DNA of 64,000 nt from Herbaspirillum rhizosphaerae (lineage in GTDB: Bacteria; Pseudomonadota; Gammaproteobacteria; Burkholderiales; Burkholderiaceae_D): the NCBI RefSeq assembly GCF_001189965.1, contig NZ_LFLU01000006.1, positions 1 to 64,000 on the forward strand. The letters are read 5' to 3'. Made by a program: the position numbers and the translations under genes. The notes beneath the pieces were generated by a model that did no database searches, was not told the DNA's origin, and saw nothing but the letters and a program-made list of their open reading frames with translations. Shown in pieces: positions 36,807 through 44,672 of this stretch (the first letter of the stretch is position 1; each line of letters opens with the position of its first letter).

Positions 36807-37349
36807 ATGAACAGCTCTAGCAGCACAGCTCCGCAGCCAGCCTGGCGCGAAGAGATTTTTTCCATCCTGAAGAACGGCGGCGTCAAACAGGTCGCCTACG
36901 TGCCGGATGCCGGCCACTCTCACGTCATCCAGCGCGTGCATGCCGATCCGGAAATGCGCGGCGTGGTGCTGACCACAGAAGAAGAAGGCGTCGCCACCGT
37001 CTGCGGCGCCTGGCTTGGCGGCCAGCGCGCAGCCTTGCTGATGCAGAGCAGCGGCGTGGGCAATTGCATCAACATGTTCTCGCTGGTGGCCAACTGCCGC
37101 TTTCCGTTTTTCTCCATCATCACCATGCGCGGCGAATGGGCCGAATTCAATCAATGGCAATCGCCGATGGGCAAAGCGACCCAGGCCGCCATCGAACTGA
37201 TGGGCATCACGGTGCTGCGCGCCGATCGTCCGGAAGAAGTGGCGGACACCGTCAGCGCAGGCTTCGACGCTGCGTTTGAAGGCGGCGAATCGGTCTGCGT
37301 GTTGCTCGGCCAACGCCTGATCGGCAAAAAGAAATGGGAGGCAAAATGA
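36807..37349 (+). CDS. ThDP-dependent 2-oxoacid decarboxylase, alpha (PYR-domain) subunit, ComD/sulfopyruvate decarboxylase-like
   Basis: 180 residues comprising only a PYR-type ThDP half-domain: VKQVAYVPDAGHSHVIQRV, the activating Glu in TTEEEGVATVCGAWLGG, MQSSGVGNCINMF, then MRGEWAEFNQWQSPMG. A separate alpha subunit of this size is typical of sulfopyruvate decarboxylase (ComD) and of phosphonopyruvate decarboxylase split forms. The start at 36807 is chosen; an ATG at 36711 would add 32 unlike residues. It overlaps the beta subunit by 4 bp (ATGA). The expected reaction is 2-oxoacid to aldehyde plus CO2, and aldehyde dehydrogenases lie downstream. The substrate is inference. Confidence 0.85.
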   Translation: MNSSSSTAPQPAWREEIFSILKNGGVKQVAYVPDAGHSHVIQRVHADPEMRGVVLTTEEEGVATVCGAWLGGQRAALLMQSSGVGNCINMFSLVANCRFPFFSIITMRGEWAEFNQWQSPMGKATQAAIELMGITVLRADRPEEVADTVSAGFDAAFEGGESVCVLLGQRLIGKKKWEAK

Positions 37350-37942
37350 ACCAGCGCACCAACACCGCCAGCATCGACCGCCGCGTCTTCGTCAGCAAGC
37401 TGATCGCCGACTGCCCGGATGCGCTTGTGGTCACCGGCCTGGGTTCTGCTTCTTATGACGTGTATGCCGCCGGCGATCGTCCCGAGAATTTTTACCTGTG
37501 GGGCGCGATGGGCGGCGCTGCAGCGGTTGGCCTGGGCATCGCACTGGCCCAACCCGAACGCACCGTGATCGTGATCACCGGCGACGGCGAGCAACTGATG
37601 GGCATCGGCGCACTGGCCACCATCGGCGCACAGCAACCGAAGAATCTGAACGTCGTCGTCATCGATAACGGCCATTTCGGCGAAACCGGCATGCAGCGCA
37701 GCCACACCAGCCTCGGCACCGACCTCGCCGTGGTGGCGCGTGGCTGCGGCATCGCTGAAGTCGTCACCGTCAACGACCTGCATCAGATCGAAGCGCTGGC
37801 CTCGACCATCAACAAACGCGCCAACACCTTGCTGGCCCAGGTCTTCGTCCACGCCGACGAACTGCCGCGCGCCTTGCCGCCGCGCGACGGCGTCTACGTC
37901 AAGAACCGTTTCCGGGCGGCGTTGGGATTGGCCCCGATGTAA
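37346..37942 (+). CDS. ThDP-dependent 2-oxoacid decarboxylase, beta (PP-domain) subunit, ComE-like
   Basis: 198 residues with the diphosphate-binding half: WGAMGGAAAVGLGIALA, then ITGDGEQLMGIGAL and VVVIDNGHFGETGMQ (the GDG...N Mg2+/ThDP motif). The ATG at 37346 lies in an ATGA overlap with the alpha gene and has GGGAGG 4 bp upstream, better than the ATG at 37334. The two halves should form one enzyme. Sulfopyruvate decarboxylase gives sulfoacetaldehyde; phosphonopyruvate and simple 2-oxoacids are alternatives. A strong terminator follows 25 bp later. Confidence 0.87.
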   Translation: MNQRTNTASIDRRVFVSKLIADCPDALVVTGLGSASYDVYAAGDRPENFYLWGAMGGAAAVGLGIALAQPERTVIVITGDGEQLMGIGALATIGAQQPKNLNVVVIDNGHFGETGMQRSHTSLGTDLAVVARGCGIAEVVTVNDLHQIEALASTINKRANTLLAQVFVHADELPRALPPRDGVYVKNRFRAALGLAPM

Positions 37943-37966
37943 TCGTCCGACTCGTTGTATCTTCAC

Positions 37967-37994
37967 GGCCCGCCCTGCCCGGCGGGCCTTTTTT
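37967..37994 (+). terminator. Rho-independent terminator of the ThDP decarboxylase operon
   Basis: The perfect 8-bp stem GGCCCGCC/GGCGGGCC with loop CTGCCC is followed by six T residues. Confidence 0.9.
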
Positions 37995-38020
37995 ATGGTT
38001 TTTCGTCACGATCGGTAAAC

Positions 38021-38051
38021 AAAAAAACTGCCCGCGACTTCCGGGCAGTTT
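38021..38051 (-). terminator. Rho-independent terminator of the Liv-type binding-protein gene
   Basis: Read on the minus strand, the 10-bp stem AAACTGCCCG/CGGGCAGTTT with a 7-nt loop ends in a T-run (A-run at 38021-38027). It lies 22 bp after the stop of the minus-strand gene. Confidence 0.88.
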
Positions 38052-38072
38052 CAGCGACGACGAACTACATCT

Positions 38073-39272
38073 TTACTTCCAATAAGTACACTTCGATTCA
38101 GCCTTGCTCATGTAAGCCTGATCGCCGGGAATGGTCTGCACGATCTTGGCGTAGTCCCATGGATACTTGGATTCGGCCGGCGTCTTGACCTGCATCAGGT
38201 ACATGTCATGCACCATGCGGCCGTCCGGACGGATCACGCCGCCGCTGGCGAAGAAGTCGTCGATCTTGTGCGAACGCATGTAGTCCATCACCTTGTCGGC
38301 ATCGGTGCCGACTGCCTTGACCGCGCGCAGATAGGTTGCCACCGCCGACGCATCGCCGGCTTGCAGCGACGTCGGCATGCGCTTGGTCTTCAGGAAAAAG
38401 CGGCGCGACCAGGCGCGCGACTCTTCGGTGCGGTCCCAGTAAAAGCCGTCGGTGAAATACAAGCCCTGGCTCTGCTGCAATCCCAGTGCGTGGATATCGC
38501 TGATGAACATCAGGATGCCGGCCAGCTTCATGGTCTTTGGAATGCCGAATTCGGCGGCGCCCTTGATGGCGTTGACCAGATCGTTGCCGCCGGTCGCCAG
38601 GCCCAGCACCTGCGCCTTGGAGGATTGCGCCTGCAACAGGAAGGAAGAGAAATCCGATGCCGCCAGCGGATGCTTGACCGCGCCCAATACCGTGCCGCCG
38701 TTGGCCTTGACCGTATCGCCGGTGTCTTTCTCCAGCGAGTTGCCGAAGGCCACGTCCGCCGTCAGGAAATACCAAGTCTTGCCGCCCTGCTTGACCATCG
38801 CCGTACCGGTGCCGCGCGCAACCGAGATCGTGTCGTAGGTGTATTGCACGGTATAAGGATTGCACTCTTCGTTAGTCAGGCGCGTGGTGCCGCTGCCGGG
38901 AGAGAGGAACACGCGTTTCTTTTCTGACGCGACCTTGGCGATCGCCAGGCTGGCCGACGAATTGGTGCCGCCGACCACCACGTCGTAACCGGAGTCGTAC
39001 CACTCGCGCGCACGGCTGGCGGCGATGTCGGCCTTGTTCTGGTGATCGATGACGGTCAGCTCGATCTTCTTGCCGTTGATGCTGCCGCCGGCATCGGCGA
39101 TCGCCATCTTGATCGCCTCGACGCCGCCGGCGCCGTCCAGGTCGGCATAGACGCCCGAGATATCCGTAATAAAACCGATCCTGATGGTATCTCCCGCAGC
39201 CGATGCACTACCGTAACTCATGGCAAGACCGGCAGCTATTGCAGCGGTCAACCCCTTCAATTTCGCATTCAT
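38073..39272 (-). CDS. ABC transporter substrate-binding protein, branched-chain amino acid (Liv) type
   Basis: 399 residues with a Sec signal (MNAKLKG...GSASAAG). The type I periplasmic fold is seen in IRIGFITDISGVYADLDG, ELTVIDHQNKADIAASRAREW and VVVGGTNSSASLAIAKVA. The ATG at 39272 has GGAG 6 bp upstream; one four codons earlier is less well placed. No LivHMGF genes accompany it. It is divergent from the aldehyde dehydrogenase operon and follows the decarboxylase genes tail to tail. Many Liv-type proteins bind aromatic or other organic acids, so its ligand may be the substrate of the neighbouring enzymes. Confidence 0.9.
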   Translation of the reverse strand: MNAKLKGLTAAIAAGLAMSYGSASAAGDTIRIGFITDISGVYADLDGAGGVEAIKMAIADAGGSINGKKIELTVIDHQNKADIAASRAREWYDSGYDVVVGGTNSSASLAIAKVASEKKRVFLSPGSGTTRLTNEECNPYTVQYTYDTISVARGTGTAMVKQGGKTWYFLTADVAFGNSLEKDTGDTVKANGGTVLGAVKHPLAASDFSSFLLQAQSSKAQVLGLATGGNDLVNAIKGAAEFGIPKTMKLAGILMFISDIHALGLQQSQGLYFTDGFYWDRTEESRAWSRRFFLKTKRMPTSLQAGDASAVATYLRAVKAVGTDADKVMDYMRSHKIDDFFASGGVIRPDGRMVHDMYLMQVKTPAESKYPWDYAKIVQTIPGDQAYMSKAESKCTYWK

Positions 39273-39624
39273 TGTCTTCTCCATTGTTATAAGAATTTCC
39301 GCACACCGGCTTCTTTGTTTTTACAAGCTCAGCGCTGCGACCAAAAACTTATCGTAGCGACCCGGTACTGTCCAATGACGGATTCTGATCGACGCATTCC
39401 CAATTGCTATACGCGTTCATGCAGCCTCCATCTGCATCCTCATTTGTTTCGCGCTATGCTCAGAACAGGCATCGCCGGCTAGCATGCAGAAACGTGATGA
39501 CCCAATCAAAATCGGTCATTGGACGCTCGCCGCCCGCCATGCGATGCTTGATTCCCTCCAGCAATCAAATCGGGAGCGCAGGAAACCCTTCCTGCCTCAC
39601 CTCACTGTGTGCAAAAGGCAAGCA
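39273..39624. promoter_or_regulatory. Divergent promoter region between the Liv-type binding protein and aldehyde dehydrogenase
   Basis: About 350 bp. An in-frame extension of the dehydrogenase to 39484 exists, but it does not resemble the family and lacks a ribosome site. The region must carry both promoters. I see no clear operator. Confidence 0.4.
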
Positions 39625-41055
39625 ATGACTGAATACAAAAATCTGATCGCCGGCGAATGGGTCTCCGGCGCCGCCAACGTCGACAACATCAATCCTTCCG
39701 ACACCGCCGACATCATCGGCAGCGCCGCGCACGCCAGCGCCCAGCAAGTTGCCGAAGCCATCGCTGCAGCGCAACAGGCACTGGCGAAATGGGCCACCGG
39801 CACCTCGCAGCTGCGCGCCGACATCCTGAGCACCGTCGCCAACGAACTGTTTGCACGCAAGGAAGAACTGGGTGAACTGCTGGCCCGCGAAGAAGGCAAG
39901 ACACGCGCCGAAGCCATCGGCGAAGTCGGTCGCGCCGCCAACATCTTTCGCTTCTTTGCCAGCGAAGTGCTGCGCATGCGCGGTGAAAAACTGGCCTCGG
40001 TGCGCCCCGGCGTCGACGTCGAAGTCACGCGCGACCCGGTCGGCGTGATCGGCATCATCACCCCATGGAACTTCCCGATCGGCATCCCGGCATGGAAGAT
40101 CGCCCCGGCGCTGGCCTTCGGCAACACGGTCGTCTTCAAGCCCTCGGAAGCCACGCCCGGCACGGCAACCGCGCTGGCGGAAATCATCGCGCGCGCCGGC
40201 GTGCCGCCCGGCGTATTCAATATGCTGCACGGCAGCGGCCCGGTGGTCGGTGAAGCCATGCTGGCGGGCGTGGACGCGATCACCTTTACCGGTTCGGTCA
40301 AGACCGGGCGTCAGATCGTGGAAAAAGCCACCAAGCGCATGATCCGGGTACAGGCCGAAATGGGCGGCAAGAATCCGCTCATCGTGCTCGACGACGCCGA
40401 CTTCGACACCGCAGTCAATTGCGCAGTGGACGGCTCCTTCTTCCAGACCGGCCAACGCTGCACGGCATCGAGCCGCCTGATCGTCACCGAAGGCATCCAT
40501 GATCGCTTCGTCAGCGCCGTGGCCGAACGCCTGGGCAAGATCGTCATCGACAACGCGCTCAAGGCCGGCACGCAAGTCGGTCCCGTCGTGGATCAGCGCC
40601 AGCTCGATCAGGATCTGCGCTACATCGACATCGGCATCGCCGAAGGCGCCAAGGCGACCGTCAAGGGCGAACTGCTGCAACGCGCGACCAAGGGACATTA
40701 CCTGTCGCCGACGCTGTTCACGGAAACCACCAACCAGATGCAGATCAACCGCGAAGAAATCTTCGGGCCGGTGGCCGCCGTGATCCGCGCGAAGAATTAC
40801 GAAGAAGCGCTCAGCATCGCCAACGACACGCCGTTCGGCCTGTCCGCCGGCATCTGCACCACCTCGCAAAAGCATGCGCGGCATTTCCAGGCCAATGCGC
40901 AAGCCGGCCTGACCATGCTCAACCTCGCTACCGCCGGGCTGGATTACCACGTGCCGTTCGGCGGCCGCAAGGCATCGAGCTACGGTCCGCGCGAGCAAGG
41001 TACTTATGCGATCGAGTTTTACACTATCGTCAAGACCTCTTATCTGAGCGTCTGA
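39625..41055 (+). CDS. NAD(P)+-dependent aldehyde dehydrogenase, 2-oxoglutarate-semialdehyde dehydrogenase-like
   Basis: 476 residues. The start at 39625 (MTEYKNL) has AAAGG 7 bp upstream. The ALDH landmarks are TPWNFPIGIPAWKIAPAL, the cofactor loop TFTGSVKTGR, a catalytic Glu in AEMGGKNP and a catalytic Cys in TGQRCTASS. The C-terminal YGPREQGTYAIEFYTIVKTSY is characteristic of the subgroup containing 2-oxoglutarate-semialdehyde dehydrogenases. Here, beside a YihU-like reductase and a second ALDH, the natural aldehyde may be different. It is first in a probable three-gene operon. Confidence 0.92.
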   Translation: MTEYKNLIAGEWVSGAANVDNINPSDTADIIGSAAHASAQQVAEAIAAAQQALAKWATGTSQLRADILSTVANELFARKEELGELLAREEGKTRAEAIGEVGRAANIFRFFASEVLRMRGEKLASVRPGVDVEVTRDPVGVIGIITPWNFPIGIPAWKIAPALAFGNTVVFKPSEATPGTATALAEIIARAGVPPGVFNMLHGSGPVVGEAMLAGVDAITFTGSVKTGRQIVEKATKRMIRVQAEMGGKNPLIVLDDADFDTAVNCAVDGSFFQTGQRCTASSRLIVTEGIHDRFVSAVAERLGKIVIDNALKAGTQVGPVVDQRQLDQDLRYIDIGIAEGAKATVKGELLQRATKGHYLSPTLFTETTNQMQINREEIFGPVAAVIRAKNYEEALSIANDTPFGLSAGICTTSQKHARHFQANAQAGLTMLNLATAGLDYHVPFGGRKASSYGPREQGTYAIEFYTIVKTSYLSV

Positions 41056-41128
41056 GCATCTCAGTCACTATCATCCCAAAGACGCCACCCGCCAACGGCG
41101 GCGTCAACAATAATCAGGAGACAAAGCA

Positions 41129-42058
41129 ATGAGCGAGAACAAACAATCCGGCCTCAACGTCGGCTTCATCGGCCTCGGCCGCATGGGATTGGGCATGGCG
41201 TCCAACCTGCAGCGCAAGGGCTTCCGGCTGACCGTCTACGACATCAACCAGGCCGCCGTCGATGCCCTGGTCAAGCTGGGCGCGCGCGCCGCTCCCGGCA
41301 TTGCCGATGCCTCGCGCGACATGGACGTGATCATCACCATGCTGCCTAATTCAGCCATCGTGCAGACTGCCGTGGGCGGCGCCGACGGCGTGCTGCAACA
41401 TGCGCGCCGCGGCGCCATCGTCATGGACATGAGCACCGTCGAACCCGACGTCACCGACCGCCTGGCAGCCGCTGCGCTGGCGCAAGGCAAGTCCTTCGTC
41501 GACGCTCCCGTCGGCCGGCTGGCGAGCCATGCCGACCGCGGCGAGTCGCTGTTCATGGTCGGCGCCACGGATGCCGACTACGCCACGGTGACGCCGTTGT
41601 TGCAAGCCATGGGCACGACGATCCATCATTGCGGCGGCACCGGCGCCGGCACCCGCACCAAGCTGGTCAACAATTATCTGGCGGTAGTGTCCTGTCAGCT
41701 CAACGCCGAAGCATTGACGCTGTCGCAACGCTTCGGCCTGTCGCTGGAAAAAACCCTCGACGTCATCTACGGCACCACCGCCACCAACGGCCAGCTCAAG
41801 ATTGCATGGCCGGACAAGGTGCTGGCCGGCGACATCGGTCCCGGCTTCACCATCGACCTGGCGCACAAGGATCTGACGCTTATCGTCGACGCCGCCAATA
41901 CGGTGAAGTCGCCGATGCCGATCGGCGCTGCTGCACGTGAAGCGTTCAGCACGGCGCGCGCACGCGGCTTCGGCGGCAACGATTTCTCTGCGATGGTCGA
42001 TGTCTTGTGCGATCTGTCCGGCACGGAAAAAGCCCGTCTCAAGAAAAAGCCCGCATAA
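41129..42058 (+). CDS. Beta-hydroxyacid dehydrogenase family reductase, YihU-like (candidate 3-sulfolactaldehyde reductase type)
   Basis: 309 residues. It has the N-terminal VGFIGLGRMGLGMASNL cofactor motif, ITMLPNS, catalytic Lys178 in RTKLVNNYLA, and IDLAHKDLTL. In ordinary 3-hydroxyisobutyrate and tartronate-semialdehyde enzymes the substrate loop reads DAPVSGG; here it is DAPVGR (Arg130). From memory, E. coli YihU, the sulfolactaldehyde reductase, also has PVGR, with the Arg contacting the sulfonate. Further matches to YihU as I recall it are WPDKVLAGD, PGFTIDLAHKDL and PMPIGAA. So a sulfonate-bearing or similar anionic aldehyde/hydroxyacid is plausible. It lies between two aldehyde dehydrogenases with short gaps (73 and 24 bp). 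Confidence 0.86.
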   Translation: MSENKQSGLNVGFIGLGRMGLGMASNLQRKGFRLTVYDINQAAVDALVKLGARAAPGIADASRDMDVIITMLPNSAIVQTAVGGADGVLQHARRGAIVMDMSTVEPDVTDRLAAAALAQGKSFVDAPVGRLASHADRGESLFMVGATDADYATVTPLLQAMGTTIHHCGGTGAGTRTKLVNNYLAVVSCQLNAEALTLSQRFGLSLEKTLDVIYGTTATNGQLKIAWPDKVLAGDIGPGFTIDLAHKDLTLIVDAANTVKSPMPIGAAAREAFSTARARGFGGNDFSAMVDVLCDLSGTEKARLKKKPA

Positions 42059-42082
42059 ATAATTTCGCAGAGGAACATCACC

Positions 42083-43561
42083 GTGCAACGTCATCAGCTC
42101 TTCATCGACGGCAAATTTTCGGACGCCGCATCGGGCGCCTGGTTCGATACCTATAATCCATTTACCGGCAAGGTATGGTCCCAGGTGGCCGCCGGCGGCG
42201 CCGCCGATGTCGAGCGTGCGGTGCAGGCCGCACATCGCGCCTTCACCACCGGCGTCTGGCCGGCATTGACGGCAAGCCAGCGCGGCGCGCTGCTGCGCCG
42301 CCTCGGCGACCTGATCGCCCGCGATGCCGACAAGCTGGCGCAAATCGAAGTGCGCGACAACGGCAAGCTCATCGCCGAGATGCGCGGCCAGCTCAATTAC
42401 ATTCCGCAGTGGTTCTATTACTTCGGCGGCCTCGCCGACAAGATCCAGGGCGCAGTCATCCCACTGGACAAGAAGGATTATTTCAACTTCACCCGGCACG
42501 AACCGCTGGGCGTGGTGGCCGCCATCACGCCGTGGAATTCGCCGCTGCTGCTTACCGCATGGAAGATCGCGCCGGCGCTGGCCGCAGGATGCACGGTGGT
42601 GCTCAAGCCGTCCGAGTTCACCTCCGTGTCGTCGCTGGAATTCGTCAAGCTGTTCGAGGAAGCCGGCTTTCCGCCGGGCGTGGTCAATGTCGTCACCGGC
42701 TACGGCAAGGACGTCGGCACGCCGCTGGTCGAGCATCCTCTGGTGCGCAAGATCACCTTCACCGGCTCCGACGCCACCGGCCGCATGATCAACCAGAGCG
42801 CCGCCAAACAGTTCAAGCGCGTGAGCCTGGAACTGGGCGGCAAGTCGCCCAACATCGTCTTCAACGACGCCAATCTGGAAGATGCCGTCAACGGCGCCGT
42901 ATCCGGCATTTTTGCCGCCACCGGCCAAACCTGCATCGCCGGCTCGCGCCTGCTGTTGCAGGACGACATCCACGACGCCTTCCTGGAGAAACTGACGGCG
43001 CTGGCGTCCACTGCGCGCATGGGCGATCCGCTCGACGCCGGCACCCAGGTCGGGCCGATCACCACGCGCCAGCAATACGACAAGGTGCTGGGTTACATCG
43101 ACATCGCCAAACAGGACGGCGCCAAACTGATCATGGGCGGCGCGCCGGCCACGCGTGCCGAATGCGGCAACGGCTGGTTCATCGAACCGACCATTTTCTC
43201 GGGCGTCAGCAATCGCATGCGCATCGCCCAGGAAGAAGTGTTCGGCCCGATTCTCTCGGTCATCCGCTTCAAGGATGAGGAAGAAGCCGTTGCCATCGCC
43301 AACGACTCGGCCTACGGCCTGGGCGCGGGCGTATGGACCGCCGACATCGGCCGCGCATTTCGCATGTCGTCGCGCATCCAGGCCGGCACGGTGTGGGTCA
43401 ACACCTATCGTGCGGTGAGTTACATGTCGCCCTTCGGCGGCTACAAGGACTCCGGCACCGGTCGCGAGAACGGCATGGATGCGATCCACGAGTACCTGCA
43501 GGTCAAGAGCGTCTGGATCAATACCGGCGCCGCCACCGGCAATCCGTTCACCATGCGTTGA
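42083..43561 (+). CDS. Aldehyde dehydrogenase family protein
   Basis: 492 residues from a GTG with AGAGGAA upstream. The motifs are TPWNSPLLLTAWKIAPAL, TFTGSDATGR, LELGGKSPN (catalytic Glu) and TGQTCIAGSR (catalytic Cys), with the conserved EEVFGPILSV and SPFGGYKDSGTGRENG near the end. It is only 24 bp after the YihU-like gene, so it is co-transcribed. It is not closely similar to the first ALDH of the operon, which suggests a different aldehyde or a different position in the pathway. Confidence 0.92.
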   Translation: MQRHQLFIDGKFSDAASGAWFDTYNPFTGKVWSQVAAGGAADVERAVQAAHRAFTTGVWPALTASQRGALLRRLGDLIARDADKLAQIEVRDNGKLIAEMRGQLNYIPQWFYYFGGLADKIQGAVIPLDKKDYFNFTRHEPLGVVAAITPWNSPLLLTAWKIAPALAAGCTVVLKPSEFTSVSSLEFVKLFEEAGFPPGVVNVVTGYGKDVGTPLVEHPLVRKITFTGSDATGRMINQSAAKQFKRVSLELGGKSPNIVFNDANLEDAVNGAVSGIFAATGQTCIAGSRLLLQDDIHDAFLEKLTALASTARMGDPLDAGTQVGPITTRQQYDKVLGYIDIAKQDGAKLIMGGAPATRAECGNGWFIEPTIFSGVSNRMRIAQEEVFGPILSVIRFKDEEEAVAIANDSAYGLGAGVWTADIGRAFRMSSRIQAGTVWVNTYRAVSYMSPFGGYKDSGTGRENGMDAIHEYLQVKSVWINTGAATGNPFTMR

Positions 43562-43719
43562 CCGACACAGCAAGCGTCACCTGCGTCACCTCACGCCTGT
43601 TGCACTGCGACAGGCGTTTTTCGTTGGCGCCCGGACTTTTCCTGCGCCAGTCCCCTTTGCGCTTTTGCGCTACACTCCTTCGATACCGCTCCCTTCGTCC
43701 CGTGTCCAGCCTCTTCCCT

Positions 43720-44646
43720 ATGCACTTTGATCTTGTCGATTTACGCCTGCTGGTCAACATCGCTGATTTCAACAGCCTCACGCGCACCGCGGACGCAACG
43801 CACATGTCGCTGTCGGCGGTGAGCACCCGGGTCAAGAAGCTGGAAGACAGCATCGGCATACAACTGATTTACCGCACCGGACAAGGCGTGGCCCTGACGC
43901 CGACCGGCCTGACCTTCGCCATGCACGCGCGCCTGGTGCTGCGGCAGATCCAGCATCTGCGCGGCGATCTGCAGGAATACGCCAAAGGCGTAAAAGGACA
44001 CCTGCGCGTGTTCGCCAACACGACGGCACTGGTGGAATTCCTGCCGCCCATCCTGCAGGCCTACCTGGCCTCGCATCCTGACGTGAACATCGACCTGCAT
44101 GAGAAACCGAGCCGCGACATCGTGCGCGCCGTCGCCGACGGCCAGACCGATATCGGCATCGTCGCCGGCAATGTCAGCACGCGCGACCTGGAAGTCATTC
44201 CTTACCGCAGCGACCGGCTGGTGCTGGTCACGCCGCCCGGCCATGCACTGGCCCAGGCAGGCGCGGTGGATTTTGCCGACACCCTGGAATACGACCACGT
44301 GAGCCTGCACGAGGCCAGCGCCCTGCACACCTTCCTGCACGAAGCCAGCGACGCCTTGCATCGCAGCTTGCAGATCCGCATCCAGGTCGGCAACTTTGAA
44401 GCGGCCTGCCGCATGATCGCTGCCGACATCGGCGTCGGCATCCTTCCCGAATCCGCTGCGCGCCGCTATGCGCAAAACACCGACATCGCCATCGTGCCGC
44501 TCAACGACAAATGGGCGGTGCGCGCGATGAAAATCTGTGTACGCAATCTTGAGGAATTGCCGGCCTTCGCCAAGGCGCTCATCGTGCTGCTGGCAGCCGA
44601 TGCGGAAAAAGCCGGAGCCGAGGACGGAAGTACGGGCGCCAACTAA
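43720..44646 (+). CDS. LysR-family transcriptional regulator
   Basis: 308 residues starting at MHFDLVDLRLLVNIADFNSLTRTADATHMSLSAVSTRVKKLE. Upstream in-frame codons overlap the ALDH gene and are not LysR-like. The effector domain carries DIGIVAGNVSTRD and LEYDHVSLHEASALH. It is a clear paralogue of 23808-24734. It lies between the ALDH operon (same strand) and the convergent MmgE/PrpD gene, so either could be its target. Confidence 0.9.
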   Translation: MHFDLVDLRLLVNIADFNSLTRTADATHMSLSAVSTRVKKLEDSIGIQLIYRTGQGVALTPTGLTFAMHARLVLRQIQHLRGDLQEYAKGVKGHLRVFANTTALVEFLPPILQAYLASHPDVNIDLHEKPSRDIVRAVADGQTDIGIVAGNVSTRDLEVIPYRSDRLVLVTPPGHALAQAGAVDFADTLEYDHVSLHEASALHTFLHEASDALHRSLQIRIQVGNFEAACRMIAADIGVGILPESAARRYAQNTDIAIVPLNDKWAVRAMKICVRNLEELPAFAKALIVLLAADAEKAGAEDGSTGAN

Positions 44647-44672
44647 ACCCCGCCCTTTCCGCCCCTGTCCTT

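Noticed and set aside
41351-43573. A 740-codon open frame opposite the YihU-like and aldehyde dehydrogenase genes
   Set aside because: It is the antisense shadow of two genes with clear families. It has no motifs and no ribosome site.
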